Shown here: positions 36,727 to 47,700 of the stretch, piece after piece | How the letters are laid out: each line of letters begins with the position of its first letter | Position numbering within the stretch: position 1 is the stretch's first letter | Source of the DNA: Euphorbia lathyris | Taxonomy: Eukaryota > Streptophyta > Magnoliopsida > Malpighiales > Euphorbiaceae | Direction of reading: 5' to 3' | Assembly: GCF_963576675.1 (NCBI RefSeq) | Contig: NC_088913.1 | Coordinates: 21,960,001 to 22,024,000, forward strand | DNA length: 64,000 nucleotides | The notes under the pieces: generated by a model | The model's input: the letters and a program-made list of their open reading frames with translations, nothing else | The model's database searches: none | What the model was told of the DNA's origin: nothing | Position numbers and translations under genes: made by a program

Positions 36727-37724
36727 TGATAACTTGTGGAAAAATCCTTGATCGGAGCACTTCCCTGTGAGGCGCCGTTGGGATCGGCCGGGGACACTCC
36801 GATGCCAAAGTCAGTAATATTTCTGAGAATAAACTGTAAGCACAAAAGTAGAGAATCGGTAAGTGTACCTCAGTAGCTTGGGAAGCAAGCTATTTATACT
36901 CATGTAGTTGTAACTCCGGATAACTAGAAAGTCTCCATTAATGCCTCATTAATGGCGGTTACTGATCTTATTCAAGTATGACCGTTAGCTCATTAATGGG
37001 TTATTAGTTGCCTTTATTGGGAATCGGCTTTGCCGTTCCTTAGGCGTATCGATGTTTGATGGCGGGTCTCCCAAAGCGTTTGACCCTTTGAGGCGTGTTG
37101 AGGAATCCATAGATCCGCCACCTATGAGTCTTGCTTTATACGCCATCTGGAGATTCATCGGTGGATCCTTATCCATAAGAGTATTGATGGTGGATCCTTC
37201 ATTCTTTGACCCATGTATGATATTTGGATGTTATGGAGATGTAGATGAACAGTCATGTCATTACTTATCTTTAATTGCTATCAATTCTCCATTAATCCCA
37301 ACATTTATCCTTGAAACCCTCAGAGTTGGAGTATTCGAACAATCAAGTCTTTATTCCCCTTTAATGGCTATTAATTGCCATTTAATTGTATTTATTCTCA
37401 TTCATGGATGGCAATAAAGGCGCCTTTTGGTATTCTTAGATCCGTCAAGGCGTATGTACGCTCTCCTTGAGAGCTGTGGCGGGTCTCCACTACTCGCTCT
37501 CATCGGGCGTATCTCGCCATGGTCCACGTGGTGTGGCATAATGCTAGAGACTCCTTCCTTTTCCTCATTATTTGCATATTCACCCCTGCATTAATCCTGC
37601 ATTAATTATCATTAATTCCACATTAATCATGCATAAATATCTCTTTTAGAAGGAATAATGGTTTGCCATTATTTCTATTAATTTTCCCTTATTCCTGATC
37701 CTAGAATAATTTGGGTTGTTATCA
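36727..37724 (-). mobile_element. 5' LTR of Tat-like element
   Basis: 998 bp, TGATAAC to GTTATCA, followed by target duplication AAATA (37725-37729). Lacks the 16-bp insertion of the other LTR. Frames of 63-121 codons inside are shared between the LTRs and are not genes. Confidence 0.9.
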
Positions 37725-37729
37725 AAATA

Positions 37730-38184
37730 TCATTGCTATAGGTTATAAAATGTTGCCTTTTTCACACACTCATTGCTTATGTATAAAAATATTGTGTTGC
37801 TTATACTTACAGAGTGTTGCATTTACTATAGAAGGGTGTTGCATTCGTTTGTATACAAATGTTGCATTAAACTACAAAATGTTGCCATTACTTAACAAAG
37901 GCAACATACTATTAATATTAAAAATGTTGCTTTTACAATGAAATAATGTTGCCTTTTATTATTTTGTGAGATAATGTTGCATTTGCTGTAAAATATGGCA
38001 ACACGTTTCTTGGTGTTGCAATCAGTAACATAATGTTGCCTTTAACAGCAAAGGCAATGGCCACTATAGCAATACTTTAAATATGGCGTAATGTGTTGTC
38101 ATATCCCATTTTTTGACCTATTGTTACATTTTTAGGGTCAATTGTAACTCATTTACGATGTTGCAGTAAGCCATCTATGGTGTA

Positions 38185-38187
<3 letters not shown>
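37730..38187 (+). mobile_element. CACTA 3' subterminal repeats and 3' terminus
   Basis: About fifteen further (T)GTTGC motifs, two of them reversed (GGCAACA). The region ends with CCATCTATGGTGTAGTG at 38171-38187, the complement of a CACTA-type end. It is followed directly by an (AT)n tract (38188-38215), so the target duplication cannot be read. Confidence 0.75.
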
Positions 38188-38215
<28 letters not shown>

Positions 38216-39555
38216 TCCGTTTGGTTCGACCCGGTTCAATCGCAACCAGTTATGATTCCGATGCGGATAGTGCTACATTTTAATGTAGCTGAAAAACTGT
38301 CAGAACCGCTCAAACTGATCGATTCAACCGCGAACCGCTTGAACCAGTCCCGCTTAAACGATCTGGCCAAGACTCTGTTCTTTGTCACTTAATTTCAGTA
38401 TCAGTAATTTCAATTCAGTTCAGTTTATTTCAGTGATTCATCAGTTCAGTTTATTTCAGTAATTTTATTAGAACCATTATTATTTTTATAAGCTTTTTAT
38501 TTTAATTACCTTTATTTTTAAAGGGTTATCTTATTATTTCAGTTTCAGTAAAAAGAATAGAGCCCAAATCATCTTTCTGGGTTGATATTTTATTAAAAAG
38601 GAGAATTTTTGCAAGCAAGGTAACTCGAACCTAAAGAGATTCTAAGTGCAAACTTGTTTCTCAATCACTAAACTATTACACAATTTCTGGTATTTATTAA
38701 CATTGTGAGTAAATCGTTTTTCTAAATTTTAGAACATGATAATAATGCAACCAAACTCAAAATAAACAACCACAAGCTTCATTGCCCCACAGACATTCAT
38801 GAAACTTATTGTTATGTACATTAATAGCTCTCATTCTTCATGCTTTGGCTGTTTGTTGCTTCCTTGTTTTAGCTGTTATTTCTTCTTATAAAGCTCTCAG
38901 TATGTTTCCACCCCATAAACATAGAAAGTGTTAATGATGGTCATTCAAATGCCCCCACACTCAAATGCTCATCGGGCTTGCAGCGTGCACAACACATACC
39001 CATCCCGCCATGTGTTTTTAATTCTACACAATAATGAGGTTGCTGGGACTCGAACCCTCGACCATTTGGTCCTAGAGGCTCTGATACCATGTCATGGAAC
39101 CGATTGAACTAAAAGCTCGAGCTTATAGTTAAGGCCCAATCGTATATCTTATATTAATCTCTGACAGAATGGTGACCCCAATAACAAACCAAAAACTTCA
39201 AAAACCCACAAGCACGATGTTGTTGATCATATGAAAGTAGATAATGTTCATGGAAAGGCGATTGGATCACATGAATCCAAGGCAGAGGACTAAACATTTT
39301 CCCTTATTTCCTTGTCATCCACTTAGATTTTGAGTTTGTCACTCTCTTGTTTCAAGTAGAAATTCACTATTGAATATGACTGGATGCAATTGACATTGTC
39401 TCATCATTGTTTATTGTGATGCAAATAGAATTGTACAATTTTGTTGAAGTTATTATAAATAAATAAAGGCTTCAGAATGGTTAGTGCTAATGCAACTAGA
39501 AAGTCTTTGAACTGGTTTAGTTGTTTCTTTCCCACTTCTCTTTGAATTAGATTCA
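38188..39555. other. Intergenic DNA, mostly unassigned
   Basis: (AT)n at 38188-38215. Then a GGTTCGACCCGGTTCAATCG-like stretch (38225-38370) of a type common in plant repeats. AT-rich sequence with CAGTTCAGTTTATTTCAGT repeats lies near 38400-38470. A possible TRIM end is annotated separately at about 39045-39166. No coding frame is seen. Confidence 0.4.
39045..39166 (-). mobile_element. Possible TRIM-like end: 77-bp LTR-like arm, PBS and tRNA-like B box
   Basis: On the minus strand 39166-39090 starts TGTCAGAGA and ends CCATGACA, a 77-bp block with inverted TGTCA/TGACA termini. It is followed by TGGTATCAGAGC (39089-39078), a perfect initiator-Met primer site, and GAGGGTTCGAGTCCC (about 39060-39046), which resembles a tRNA B box. 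A second arm was not found, so it is either a partial TRIM or a tRNA-derived repeat. Confidence 0.35.
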
Positions 39556-40054
39556 AAATTAAAAGGGAAAATTACAAAATTGGGTCAAATGGGAGGCCCA
39601 TTTACATATTTAACCCATTTACTCATCCTACTACATATCTAGACTGATTTTGTGTGACTTTCCCATAATACCCCTAACCTTTCCCCTTCCCACCACTCGT
39701 GAACGGCCGCTCCCCCTATCTCCTTGGTTATGCGAAAAGTTGCTCCTGCATTAATGATTTCAAGACTTTTGATCTTCCTTTCTTCCTTTAAATTACACGA
39801 AATCTGCACCATTTAGTCAAAATCACAATGAATTTCTCTTTTTTCTCTCTTCATCTCTTGATTCTGCAGCTTCCCAACCCTAGAAAACGAAGCCATGGTT
39901 TTTCATCTTCCTGTTCGTTGCTTGGTTTCTTTCTTCTTGTTACCATCAAAGAAATGGTTTTTCTACGTTATTTCCTTCGTTCTTCCCATGTTATCATATT
40001 GTTATTGTCGTTGGGCGAAAAATGTAAGTATCTGTTTTTTTTCTGCGTTTTTTC

Positions 40055-40378
40055 ATGAATACACTTTGTGAATCGATGGTTTCGCGAAGCTTTGCGAAGA
40101 GAACGAGCCTAGAAAGTGATGATCTACTTCGTGAATCGATGATTTCACGAAGATCTGCGAAGAGAAAGAGTCTGAAACGTATGGATCTACGTCGCGAATC
40201 GATTAGTTCGCGAAGTCTGCGAATAGATCCTCACGTTTCTGACCTCGCAGACTTCGTGAAAACATCGATATGCGACGTAGATAGTCACGTTTCAGACCTC
40301 GCAGACTTCGCGAAAAAATCGATTAGCGAAGTAAAATCACCTCTTTCCTTGCACATTTACATTCGCATGCTTCGCTAA
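40055..40378 (+). other. Repetitive open frame inside the Mutator-like element
   Basis: A 107-codon frame rich in Ser, Arg and Lys with internal repeats (HVSDLADF twice; RESISSR/RESMISR versions). The DNA repeats GAATCGAT and TTCGCGAAG explain the protein repeats. There is no known domain. Whether it is captured coding DNA or only a by-product of repeats cannot be decided from sequence alone. Confidence 0.25.
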
Positions 40379-40620
40379 TCTTCATTTCGCAAAGCCAAGA
40401 TTGTCTTTTTCCCTGCCTAACACGATTAATTTTTGTGGTTGAATACGTAACATCCCTTTCTGGAAGGCGACGTACTGGGCTGCAGGGGAGATGATTTTCC
40501 TTCCTGTATAGGGATTAACTTCCCTCAAGATAGACACATTCACTCCTAAAGTGGTTGGTTAGGAGAGGTTGTGTCAATCTTGGGGTGCACCATGGGACAC
40601 GTCCATCCCATGGTGCCAAT

Positions 40621-40841
40621 CTTCAAAGTGAACCTAACTAATCCAGTACCAATTTTAAATCGGATGAGTAATCTTGGTGTGCACCATGGGACACGTCCAT
40701 CCCAAAAGGTCTGGAAGTCCAGACCTTCTGGGATGAGAAATGGAAGTCCAAACCTTTTGGGATGGATGTGTCATATGGTGCACGCCAAGATTACTCATTC
40801 GTTTCAAGATTGGTACCGGATTAGTTAGGTTCACTTTGAAA
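40621..40841. repeat. 221-bp hairpin (95-bp arms)
   Basis: Left arm 40621-40715 (CTTCAAAGTGAACCTAACTA...) pairs with 40747-40841 with about ten mismatches by reading, loop of about 31 bp that includes a further small palindrome GTCTGGAAGTCCAGAC. Part of the left arm (GTGCACCATGGGACACGTCC) occurs once more at 40585-40604. Confidence 0.8.
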
Positions 40842-41308
40842 TGATTAGTTAGTAGAGTTCATTGTGGCAATCTTGTTGTAAATTTTGATAATGTTATAAT
40901 TTGAATGTTGTTATTGTGGCAATCTTGTTGTAAATTTTGATAATGTTATGATTTTAATGTTAGAATCCGTTGTTGTTTGCCATTTTTTGTTATATACCAC
41001 TTCGCGAATTAGCTTCAAAACATATCCAGCATTCGCATATGCGAACTAAATTCATCAAGCAAAACAAACTTCAGCTTCGCAGGCTTCGCATATGCGAACT
41101 AAATTCATTAAGTAAATCAAAACATTAGCTTCGCAGGCTTCGCATATGGTCGAATATGCGAAGTCAGACGGGATGGAGACAGACGCGCGTAAATATTGAG
41201 GGTATTATGGGAAAGTCACACAAAATCAGTCTAGATATGTAGTAGGTTGAGTAAATGGGTTAAATATGTAAATGGGCCTCCCATTTGACCCAGTTTTGTA
41301 ATTTTCCC

Positions 41309-41891
41309 AAATTAAAATGGCAAGGATTATAAATTTTAATTCTTTGTCACAAACTAGCTTTACGATGATCTGTATATGTTTAACATTGGTATGTAAACTC
41401 CTATTGTTTATTTCCCATTAAAGTTTGGTTAAACTATTTCTTTACCAAGTGGTCTTTCAACTCCTATTTATCATATAAGTATTGTTGAATTTGGTAATTT
41501 TTCTTTGTTTGATGTCCCTAATTTTTAGTATAATCTCATGTCGATAAGTTGTTTTGCTAATTGAATATCATTGTACATTTTTTTGCCTACTTATTGCAGG
41601 GGTGTGCACCAAACAGAACCAAAAAAAATCGAATGCCTAAATTACTGACACCGACACCAAACCAAATAATATGTAAAAGATCAACTTGGTGGCGTGGTCT
41701 TGCACGTGTTATGGGAGACCACGGAGAATGGGCATAACAAGTAATAATATTGAATGTATGGGGAAGTTTTTGTTAGGATAACTTAAATGTTAGCTTAAGT
41801 TATGCACATTATGGTACATTGGTGATTTGTTGGTTTTAAGTCAAAGTGCGTACATCTATAGTTTTAATATGTGTGATTTATGCACATTTTG
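41309..41891. other. Unassigned DNA between Mutator-like element and LINE
   Basis: AT-rich, no gene. GGGGTGTGCACCAAACAGAACC at about 41600 resembles the start of plant hAT-type elements (CAGGGGTGTGCA), but no partner end is visible. It ends with the LINE target duplication GTGTATGTACAA (41892-41903). Confidence 0.4.
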
Positions 41892-41934
41892 GTGTATGTA
41901 CAATTTTTTTTTTGGATAAATAAAATATATTAAA

Positions 41935-42146
41935 TCAACAAACGAGAAGCATTAGCACAAACCGATTCCCAAACAGTAGCTGGGCAATCCTCCAGAACAC
42001 CGTTGGATACGTAAGGTCCCTAGCCCATCTTGCTAGCTGATGGGCAGGTTCATTACCTTCCTGGTGAATAAAAGTAAAAGAACATGATGCAAAACCTGAG
42101 CTAAAAGAAAGAATATCCTCGTACAAAAGACTTAGAGTAGAAGTTG
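41935..42146 (-). pseudogene. LINE RNase H C-terminal end
   Basis: LYEDILSFSSGFASCSFTFI HQEGNEPAHQLARWA is the usual C-terminal segment of plant L1 RNase H (HxxxNxxAHxLA). It continues the frame cut off at 43373 and ends with a stop at 41935, followed by a short 3' UTR and the poly(A) tail. Confidence 0.85.
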
Positions 42147-43372
42147 CACTACAAGAAAATCATTGATCTGCTACAGAAATCTACTACGAAATGTATATCT
42201 GTAGGAAAAATATAAAATTGCTACGCTTTCACCTACAAAAGAATTTTGTAGGAGATCTCCTATGAAGTGTCCTACGGAATAGAAAATTTTGTAGGAGATT
42301 TTTGGAGGGAAGATTCCCTCCATAAATCACCTATAATCTCCTACAAAATTACTTGTTTCTCCTACAGTTTTTTTTTTGTAGGAGTAAAAAAATAATAATA
42401 AATAATAATAAAGTAAGGATAATATGTAAAAATACATTAATGTTGATAGCTATAAGCAATTTTATTCATAACGTTGAGAGCCAAAAATAATAACTTACAC
42501 GTTATTAAGGGCATTCCAATGTTTTTACCTTTTATTACTCATATTTCAATATTTTTCATTAATGTATATAAAATAATGTAATTTTACATATTAACATAGA
42601 CCAATTTACTATAATTTTACAATAAAATTAACATGCTGGCTCAATTTTACCCAAACCTTTCTCAAATGATTTACCGCCATTGATTTTCATTAGAGTGGAT
42701 GGTTGATATTAGATTTGAATTGAACGTGGAGTATAAATTCATAATTTTAGAAATTACTAGGTCTTTTAACACAATCTCATATCATATGCGCCGCTTCTCT
42801 GTCTCCTCCCCTTTTCTCTTTAAGTACTCCTTCCAACAGAAACTGTCCTTCATCCATGGCACCGGTTCCACTTCAACAGCGATGATTACGGTATCCTCTG
42901 TGATGAAACCTCCTTGGTTGACGCCTTCTTATCCTATTGTGACCTTCAAATGATGGTAATAATCTTAGGTCTATTTCTTTTTTCTCTTTCTATTTTGATC
43001 TTTTTCTCTCTGAATTCCATCTTTAGATGGCAGATCTGATTGCATTTTGTCTTTTATTTTAGATTTGTAGATCCCGTTTACTGGTCAACAGAAATGATGG
43101 CACCTCGACGGTGGCGGGTGACGATGGCTCCTCCATGAATGGCGGTGGATCCATACTTCTACAGTGACAGATCCTCCACCAGTGAGGACTGCGGCTTCTT
43201 GGTGAGGATTAAAGTTGCTACCTGAACCCTATAATTTCTGTAGGAGACAATCCGAGCCTTTCTGTTACAGATTTCCGTTTGTCGGAGATCCGTAGCTGAC
43301 CGTCATCTGCTACGGAATTTCGTTATTTTGCTACTAAATATTCCGTAGCAGATCATCATTTTTCTTATAGTG
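42147..43372. mobile_element. Non-autonomous CACTA element in LINE RNase H, TSD TTG
   Basis: It begins CACTACAAGAAAAT (42147) and ends ATTTTTCTTATAGTG (43372), imperfect CACTA-type inverted ends, flanked by 3-bp duplication TTG (42144-42146, 43373-43375). Subterminal motifs CTACAGAAAT, CTACGGAAT and CTGTAGGA recur near both ends. No transposase is present. The middle (42699-43200) has a short frame with a GT-like donor and TTTTAG acceptor and a GC-richer stretch, perhaps captured genic DNA, not identified. Confidence 0.85.
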
Positions 43373-45864
43373 TTGGTAGTCGGAGTCCCAACAAGGTGTG
43401 AATAGCCGTTTGGGCATCAGACTCGATGTAAACATGAGAAAAGAAGCAATCACGAGCCATCGCCAACCCTGCCATAATTGCTTGGTGTTCTGCCTCTTCC
43501 ACCGAGTCACATTGTTTGATCGGAATACCAACCGAAGCAATGATCCGACCCTCCTCATCCCGAGCTATTAGCACAACCCTTCCAATATAGCCATTATTCC
43601 TAATTGAAGGATCACAATTTATTTTTGTAATGCCTCGTGGAGGAGGATACCATATTTTGTAAGGGTCAAAGGCCATAGCAGTAGGAATTGAAGGAGAAGT
43701 GTCTCTAGTACTTGGCTGCCAATCCGTCATGAACTTAATCGTGCTAGTTAGAAGAACGCCATCGTCAATCCACCGGTTTTCATGAATGAACTTGTTATGC
43801 CAATAACATAGCCACCACATAATACAACCTGTCAGATAAAATTGTGAAGGTGTTAACTATTCAAAACATACCTGAATCCACGAGAAAGTATCTGAGGCCT
43901 CAATTTTATCAATACGCAGTGGCAAGTCTATAGCATGACACACCTCTCGATTTTTCTTACAATGCTTAATTGCATGGAGAGCATCTTCGATTTGGATACC
44001 GCAGAGAGAGCACATCACAGTACATGGTACTTTGTGTCTAGCCAATGCATCAAAAGTAGGCAGAATGTTGGGAGTTAGCTTCCAGATAAAATGTCAGACC
44101 TTCAAATGTAGATTGGCAGTCCCAAGCTCCTTACCAAAACCTGATACCCTTTGAGAAGAAGACGACGGGAAACATGCAGCAACAATTCGACATTTATCCG
44201 CCAAATGATAAGTCGGTTTAACCGAAAACAACACAAACCTAGTATCGCCCCAAAACCATGAGTCCTCCGGACATCAAGAACTCAATATAATTTTATAAAT
44301 TTTCTTTTGATCCGATTTAGAGAAAAAGCGTGATAATTTTTCCTTGTCCCATTCACAACGCTCCTATAAAATTAATTCACACATACGATCAGGTCTAGGA
44401 GAATTAAGACAAATCAAAGGGTGTTTCGTATAAAGACCGGGTACCAAATTATTCTTCCAAACCCGGATCTGATCTCCATTACCAACCAGTCACAACATAC
44501 CCTTCTCAATCAGACTTTTCGCTTCCCGAATGCCTCTCCAAAAGTAACTCGGATTCGGACACAACAGAGCTTCTAAAAAAGATGAGTGTGGGAAATATTT
44601 AGCCTTTAGAACCCAAGCACATAACGAATTCGGGGATTTTAAAATTCTCCAACATTGTTTAGCTAATAGTGCAAGATTAAAGGATTGCAGCCTGCAAAAA
44701 CCCAGACCGTCATCCTCTTTTGATTTACAAATAGCTTCCCAAATTAACCAATACAATGGGCATTTATCCAAATCCCCACCCCACTAGAAACGATTAATAT
44801 CCAGGCATAAAGTTTCAGGGAGCAAAAAACATTGACAAAACATATTGCGGGATAGTTTAAATCACAGTTTTAATTAAAATTTATTTACCTCCCACAGATA
44901 ATAATTTCCCTTTGCAGCTAGAAAGGCGCCTCACAATTCTCTCTTTAATGGGTACAAAGACCGCCTTTTTCGATCTTCTAATAATAGTCGGCAACCCTAA
45001 ATACTTAGGAAGTCCCATGTCTCCTTTACTTGGACTAACTCGATAATTGAACTCCTCAACTTAACATCAGCTCCCCTACTGAAAAATATCTCTGACTTCT
45101 CAAAATTGATCATCTGCCCCGAAGCACCCTCGCATTGCTTAAGAATTCAAGAAATGGTCAAAGCCTCATGCAGAACAGCTTTACCAAAAAAAAGGGAATC
45201 ATCAGCGAAAAAAAGATGTGAAATACTCGGCCCATTCCTACTTGGCTTGACACCATGTAGCCGCCCCTGCAATTCTGCTTTTTTGATAGCTGCCGAAAGC
45301 CCCTCCGCACAAATTAAAAAAAAGATAAGGAGATATAGGGTCCCCTTGTCGCAAGCCTCTCATGGGCTCGATGAAACCTTCCAGAAACGCATTAATTCTA
45401 ACTGACATAGTCACTAATGATACACAGAGCATAATGAGATCGATAAACTTCATAGGGAATTGCATTTGAATCAACATGAGTTGTAAAAAACTCCACTCAA
45501 CCTGATCGTAAGCTTTGCTCATGTCCAACTTAAGAGCAAAATTACTTTTCATCCCCTTCATCCGACCCTGCATACTATAAAAAGATTCAAATGCAATAAT
45601 AGCATTATCAGTAATTAAATGACTCGATACAAATGCAGCCTGAGTTCCCTATATAAGACCGGGTAATACCCGTTTCAATTGATTTGCTAAAGTTTTTTAT
45701 ATAAGTTTGTAAAGAACATTACAAAGTGCAATAGGAAGAAAGTCTTTTACCTCCTCGGGATTTTTAACTTTGGGAATAAAAGTAATAGTGGTATGATTTA
45801 GCATAGAGGGCATGATTCCATTGTTACCAATTGTATCACGTCCTGACCCACCACATCCCAAAAA
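43373..45864 (-). pseudogene. LINE ORF2 reverse transcriptase, zinc finger and RNase H (5' part)
   Basis: RT begins with HTTITFIPKVKNPEEVKDF and ALKLDMSKAYDQVEW, then RGLRQGDPISPYLFF. The catalytic FADD is at 45198-45209. Downstream are GLGFCRLQSFNLALLAKQCW (44771-44490), a zf-RVT-like segment CTVMCSLCGIQIEDALHAIK (44045-43857) and RNase H (43820-43373; INCDPSIRNNGYIG, VEEAEHQAIMAGL). At least five frame breaks or stops occur. The RNase H is cut at 43373 by the CACTA at 42147-43372. Confidence 0.85.
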
Positions 45865-46107
45865 TAATAGAAGTAGAACCCTTGAGGTAATCAATGAGAG
45901 TATAAATACCCAAGAGCTTACAAAAAAACAATTCCTATAATTATGCTTATGGTATTACCACATTACTATAATTATGCCTATAATTATGGTAATGTGATAA
46001 TTCTATTTACTATCATATTACTATAGTTATGCCTATAATTATGGTAATGTGATAATTGAAAATCAATCAAATAATAATTCCTAAATAAGATAATTATATA
46101 TCTAACA
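45865..46107 (-). mobile_element. 3' LTR of copia 1
   Basis: Reading minus, it starts TGTTAGATAT and ends TTCTACTTCTATTA. It holds two copies of a roughly 55-bp unit with CTATAATTATGCCTATAATT. About 90% alike the other LTR with several indels, so an older insertion than copia 2. Confidence 0.85.
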
Positions 46108-46593
46108 CACCCCCGTAGTCGAAATGGGAGGAGGATGAACATTGAGACTAGATCGGAAGTCATCAAATAGAAGCTGCGAAAGACTTTTGGTGAAGATATC
46201 AGCATTTTGATGTCGAGACGGAACATGAAGAACCCTAACCTCGCCTTTGGCAACCTTTTCTCGCACAAAATGAATGCCCATCTCTATGTGTTTTGTGCGT
46301 TGATGCTGAACAGGATTACCAGACAAATAAACTGCACTGATATTATCATAATATACCAGGGTAGATTTCTGGATCAGGTAGTGGAGTTCAAGAAGAAGAT
46401 TTCGAATCCAGCATGTCTCAGAAACAACATTAGCAACTCCCCGGTATTCGGCTTCAGCACTAGAGCAAGATAAAGTAGGTTGGCGCTTGGCAGACCAAAA
46501 TATGAGATTGTCTCCAAGGAAGACGCAGTAACCAGACATCGAGCGACGTGTGTTAGGACAACCACCCCAATCAGCATTAGTATAGGACACCAA
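46102..46593 (-). pseudogene. Copia 1 RNase H
   Basis: YTNADWGGCPNTRRSMSGYC, SSAEAEYRGVANVVSETCW and YYDNISAVYLSGNP show the catalytic D, E and D of copia RNase H, followed by the terminal HQNADIFTKSL. It is out of frame with the RT part; the break lies near 46600-46620. It ends in the PPT beside the LTR. Confidence 0.85.
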
Positions 46594-47700
46594 AGTGCTC
46601 AGAGAGGAAGGTGTGGTGTGAGACCGAGATCAATAGTGCCTTTGATGTACCAAAGTATCCTTTTGATTGCCGCCATATATTGTGTTTTCGAATCATGCAT
46701 GAACAAACACACTTACTGAATTGCGTAGGAGATGTCTGGCCGAGTGAGAGTCAAATACTGCAGAGCACTAGCGAGACTCATATATTCGGTTGGATCATGA
46801 TATGGAGAACCAGAGGAGATACTTAGCTTTAGTTTGGTGTCAACTAGAGTGGCATATGAGTTATAAGAAGTGAGGTCGGCCTTTTTGATGATGTCAGAAG
46901 CATATTTCTTTTGAGATAGAAAAAGAGTTCCAGGAGTTCGAGAAACCGAGATGCCCAAGAAGTAGTGTAGTGGACCTAAGTCCTTCATAGCGAACTCAGA
47001 GCTTAATTTGCTGATGATAGAGGTCTGAAGATTATCAAAGGAAGCAGTGAGAACAATGTCATCAACATACGATAGTAAGTAAGCTATGTCGTTTACTTGG
47101 CGAAACACAAAAAGAGAGTGGTCAGAAACAATATGAGAGAAACCCAATGTAGAGAGAAAGGAGGAAAATCGTTGGTACCAAGCCTGAGGGGCCTGTTTGA
47201 GCCCATAGAGTGACTTTTTGAGTAAACAAACATGATCCGGATGTTCAGGGTCACGAAACCCCAAAGCTTGATCACCGTGAAGAAAGGCATTCTTCACATC
47301 AAGTTGATGGAGACTCCAGTTCTTTGAAACAGCAATGCTCAGAACTGCTCGAATTGTTGCCGGTTTAACTACTGGGCTAAAAGTATCTCCACAATCCACA
47401 CCAACCAACTGACTCGCCCCATTGCCAACTAAGCGATCCTTATACCTCTCGAATGACCCATCTACATTAGTTTTGTGCCTGAAAATCCACCAACTACGAA
47501 TAACATTAGTAGCTTTAGGATGTGGTACAAGTACCCACGTCTTATTTTTAATAAGAGCCTCGTATTCGTCCGTCATAACAAGTTTCCAATTCGGGTCACG
47601 TAATGCAAGGGATGGATTTGTGGGTATGGGAGAAATATGTTTAGGAGTGGTTATGTGAATGTTTAGGAAACGACGAGGTTTAAAGATACCATATTAGGCT
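46594..47700 (-). pseudogene. Copia 1 reverse transcriptase
   Basis: The frame at 47576-46713 encodes HQLDVKNAFLHGD, KSLYGLKQAPQAWYQRF, LLSYVDDIVLTA with the YVDD active site, and KDLGPLHYFLGI. TAA at 46713 interrupts after DISYAIQ. TAA near 47698 separates it from the upstream hinge (HMTTRA). Full-length copia RT otherwise. Confidence 0.85.

Larger units (their letters stand above)
30386..37724 (-). mobile_element. Tat-like Ty3/gypsy element inserted in CACTA subterminal DNA
   Basis: 7339 bp bounded by two near-identical LTRs and a perfect 5-bp target duplication AAATA (30381-30385 and 37725-37729). Orientation is minus, from the PPT beside the low-coordinate LTR and from all coding remnants. 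Next to the 5' LTR the minus strand reads ATTGGTGCGGTGATCG; I could not assign this primer site to a tRNA. Domains are fragmentary and out of order, so the element is non-autonomous. Confidence 0.85.
20358..38187 (+). mobile_element. CACTA (En/Spm) element, 5' end uncertain, split by a Tat element
   Basis: It contains, in order, a TNP2-type transposase pseudogene, a TNP1-type gene, TGTTGC-rich subterminal DNA and the 3' terminus ending in GGTGTAGTG (38179-38187, the complement of CACTACACC). The Tat-like insertion 30386-37724 must be subtracted. The left limit is arbitrary, because no matching 5' CACTA terminus is visible and Athila-derived sequence starts at 20357. Confidence 0.75.
39565..41308. 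mobile_element. Mutator-like non-autonomous element with 111-bp TIRs
   Basis: 1744 bp bounded by inverted repeats 39565-39675 and 41198-41308 (GGGAAAATTACAAAA...), about two mismatches by reading. The flanking 9-bp direct repeat AAATTAAAA (39556-39564, 41309-41317) is the size expected of Mutator-like transposition. No transposase frame is inside. The interior has TTCGCGAA/CTTCGCATATGCGAA-type palindromic motifs (40060-40400, 40990-41170), a 107-codon repetitive frame (40055-40378) and a long hairpin (40621-40841). Confidence 0.85.

Noticed and set aside
38220..38370. tRNA-like text (GGTTCGACCC)
   Set aside because: No cloverleaf could be built; resembles dispersed plant repeats.
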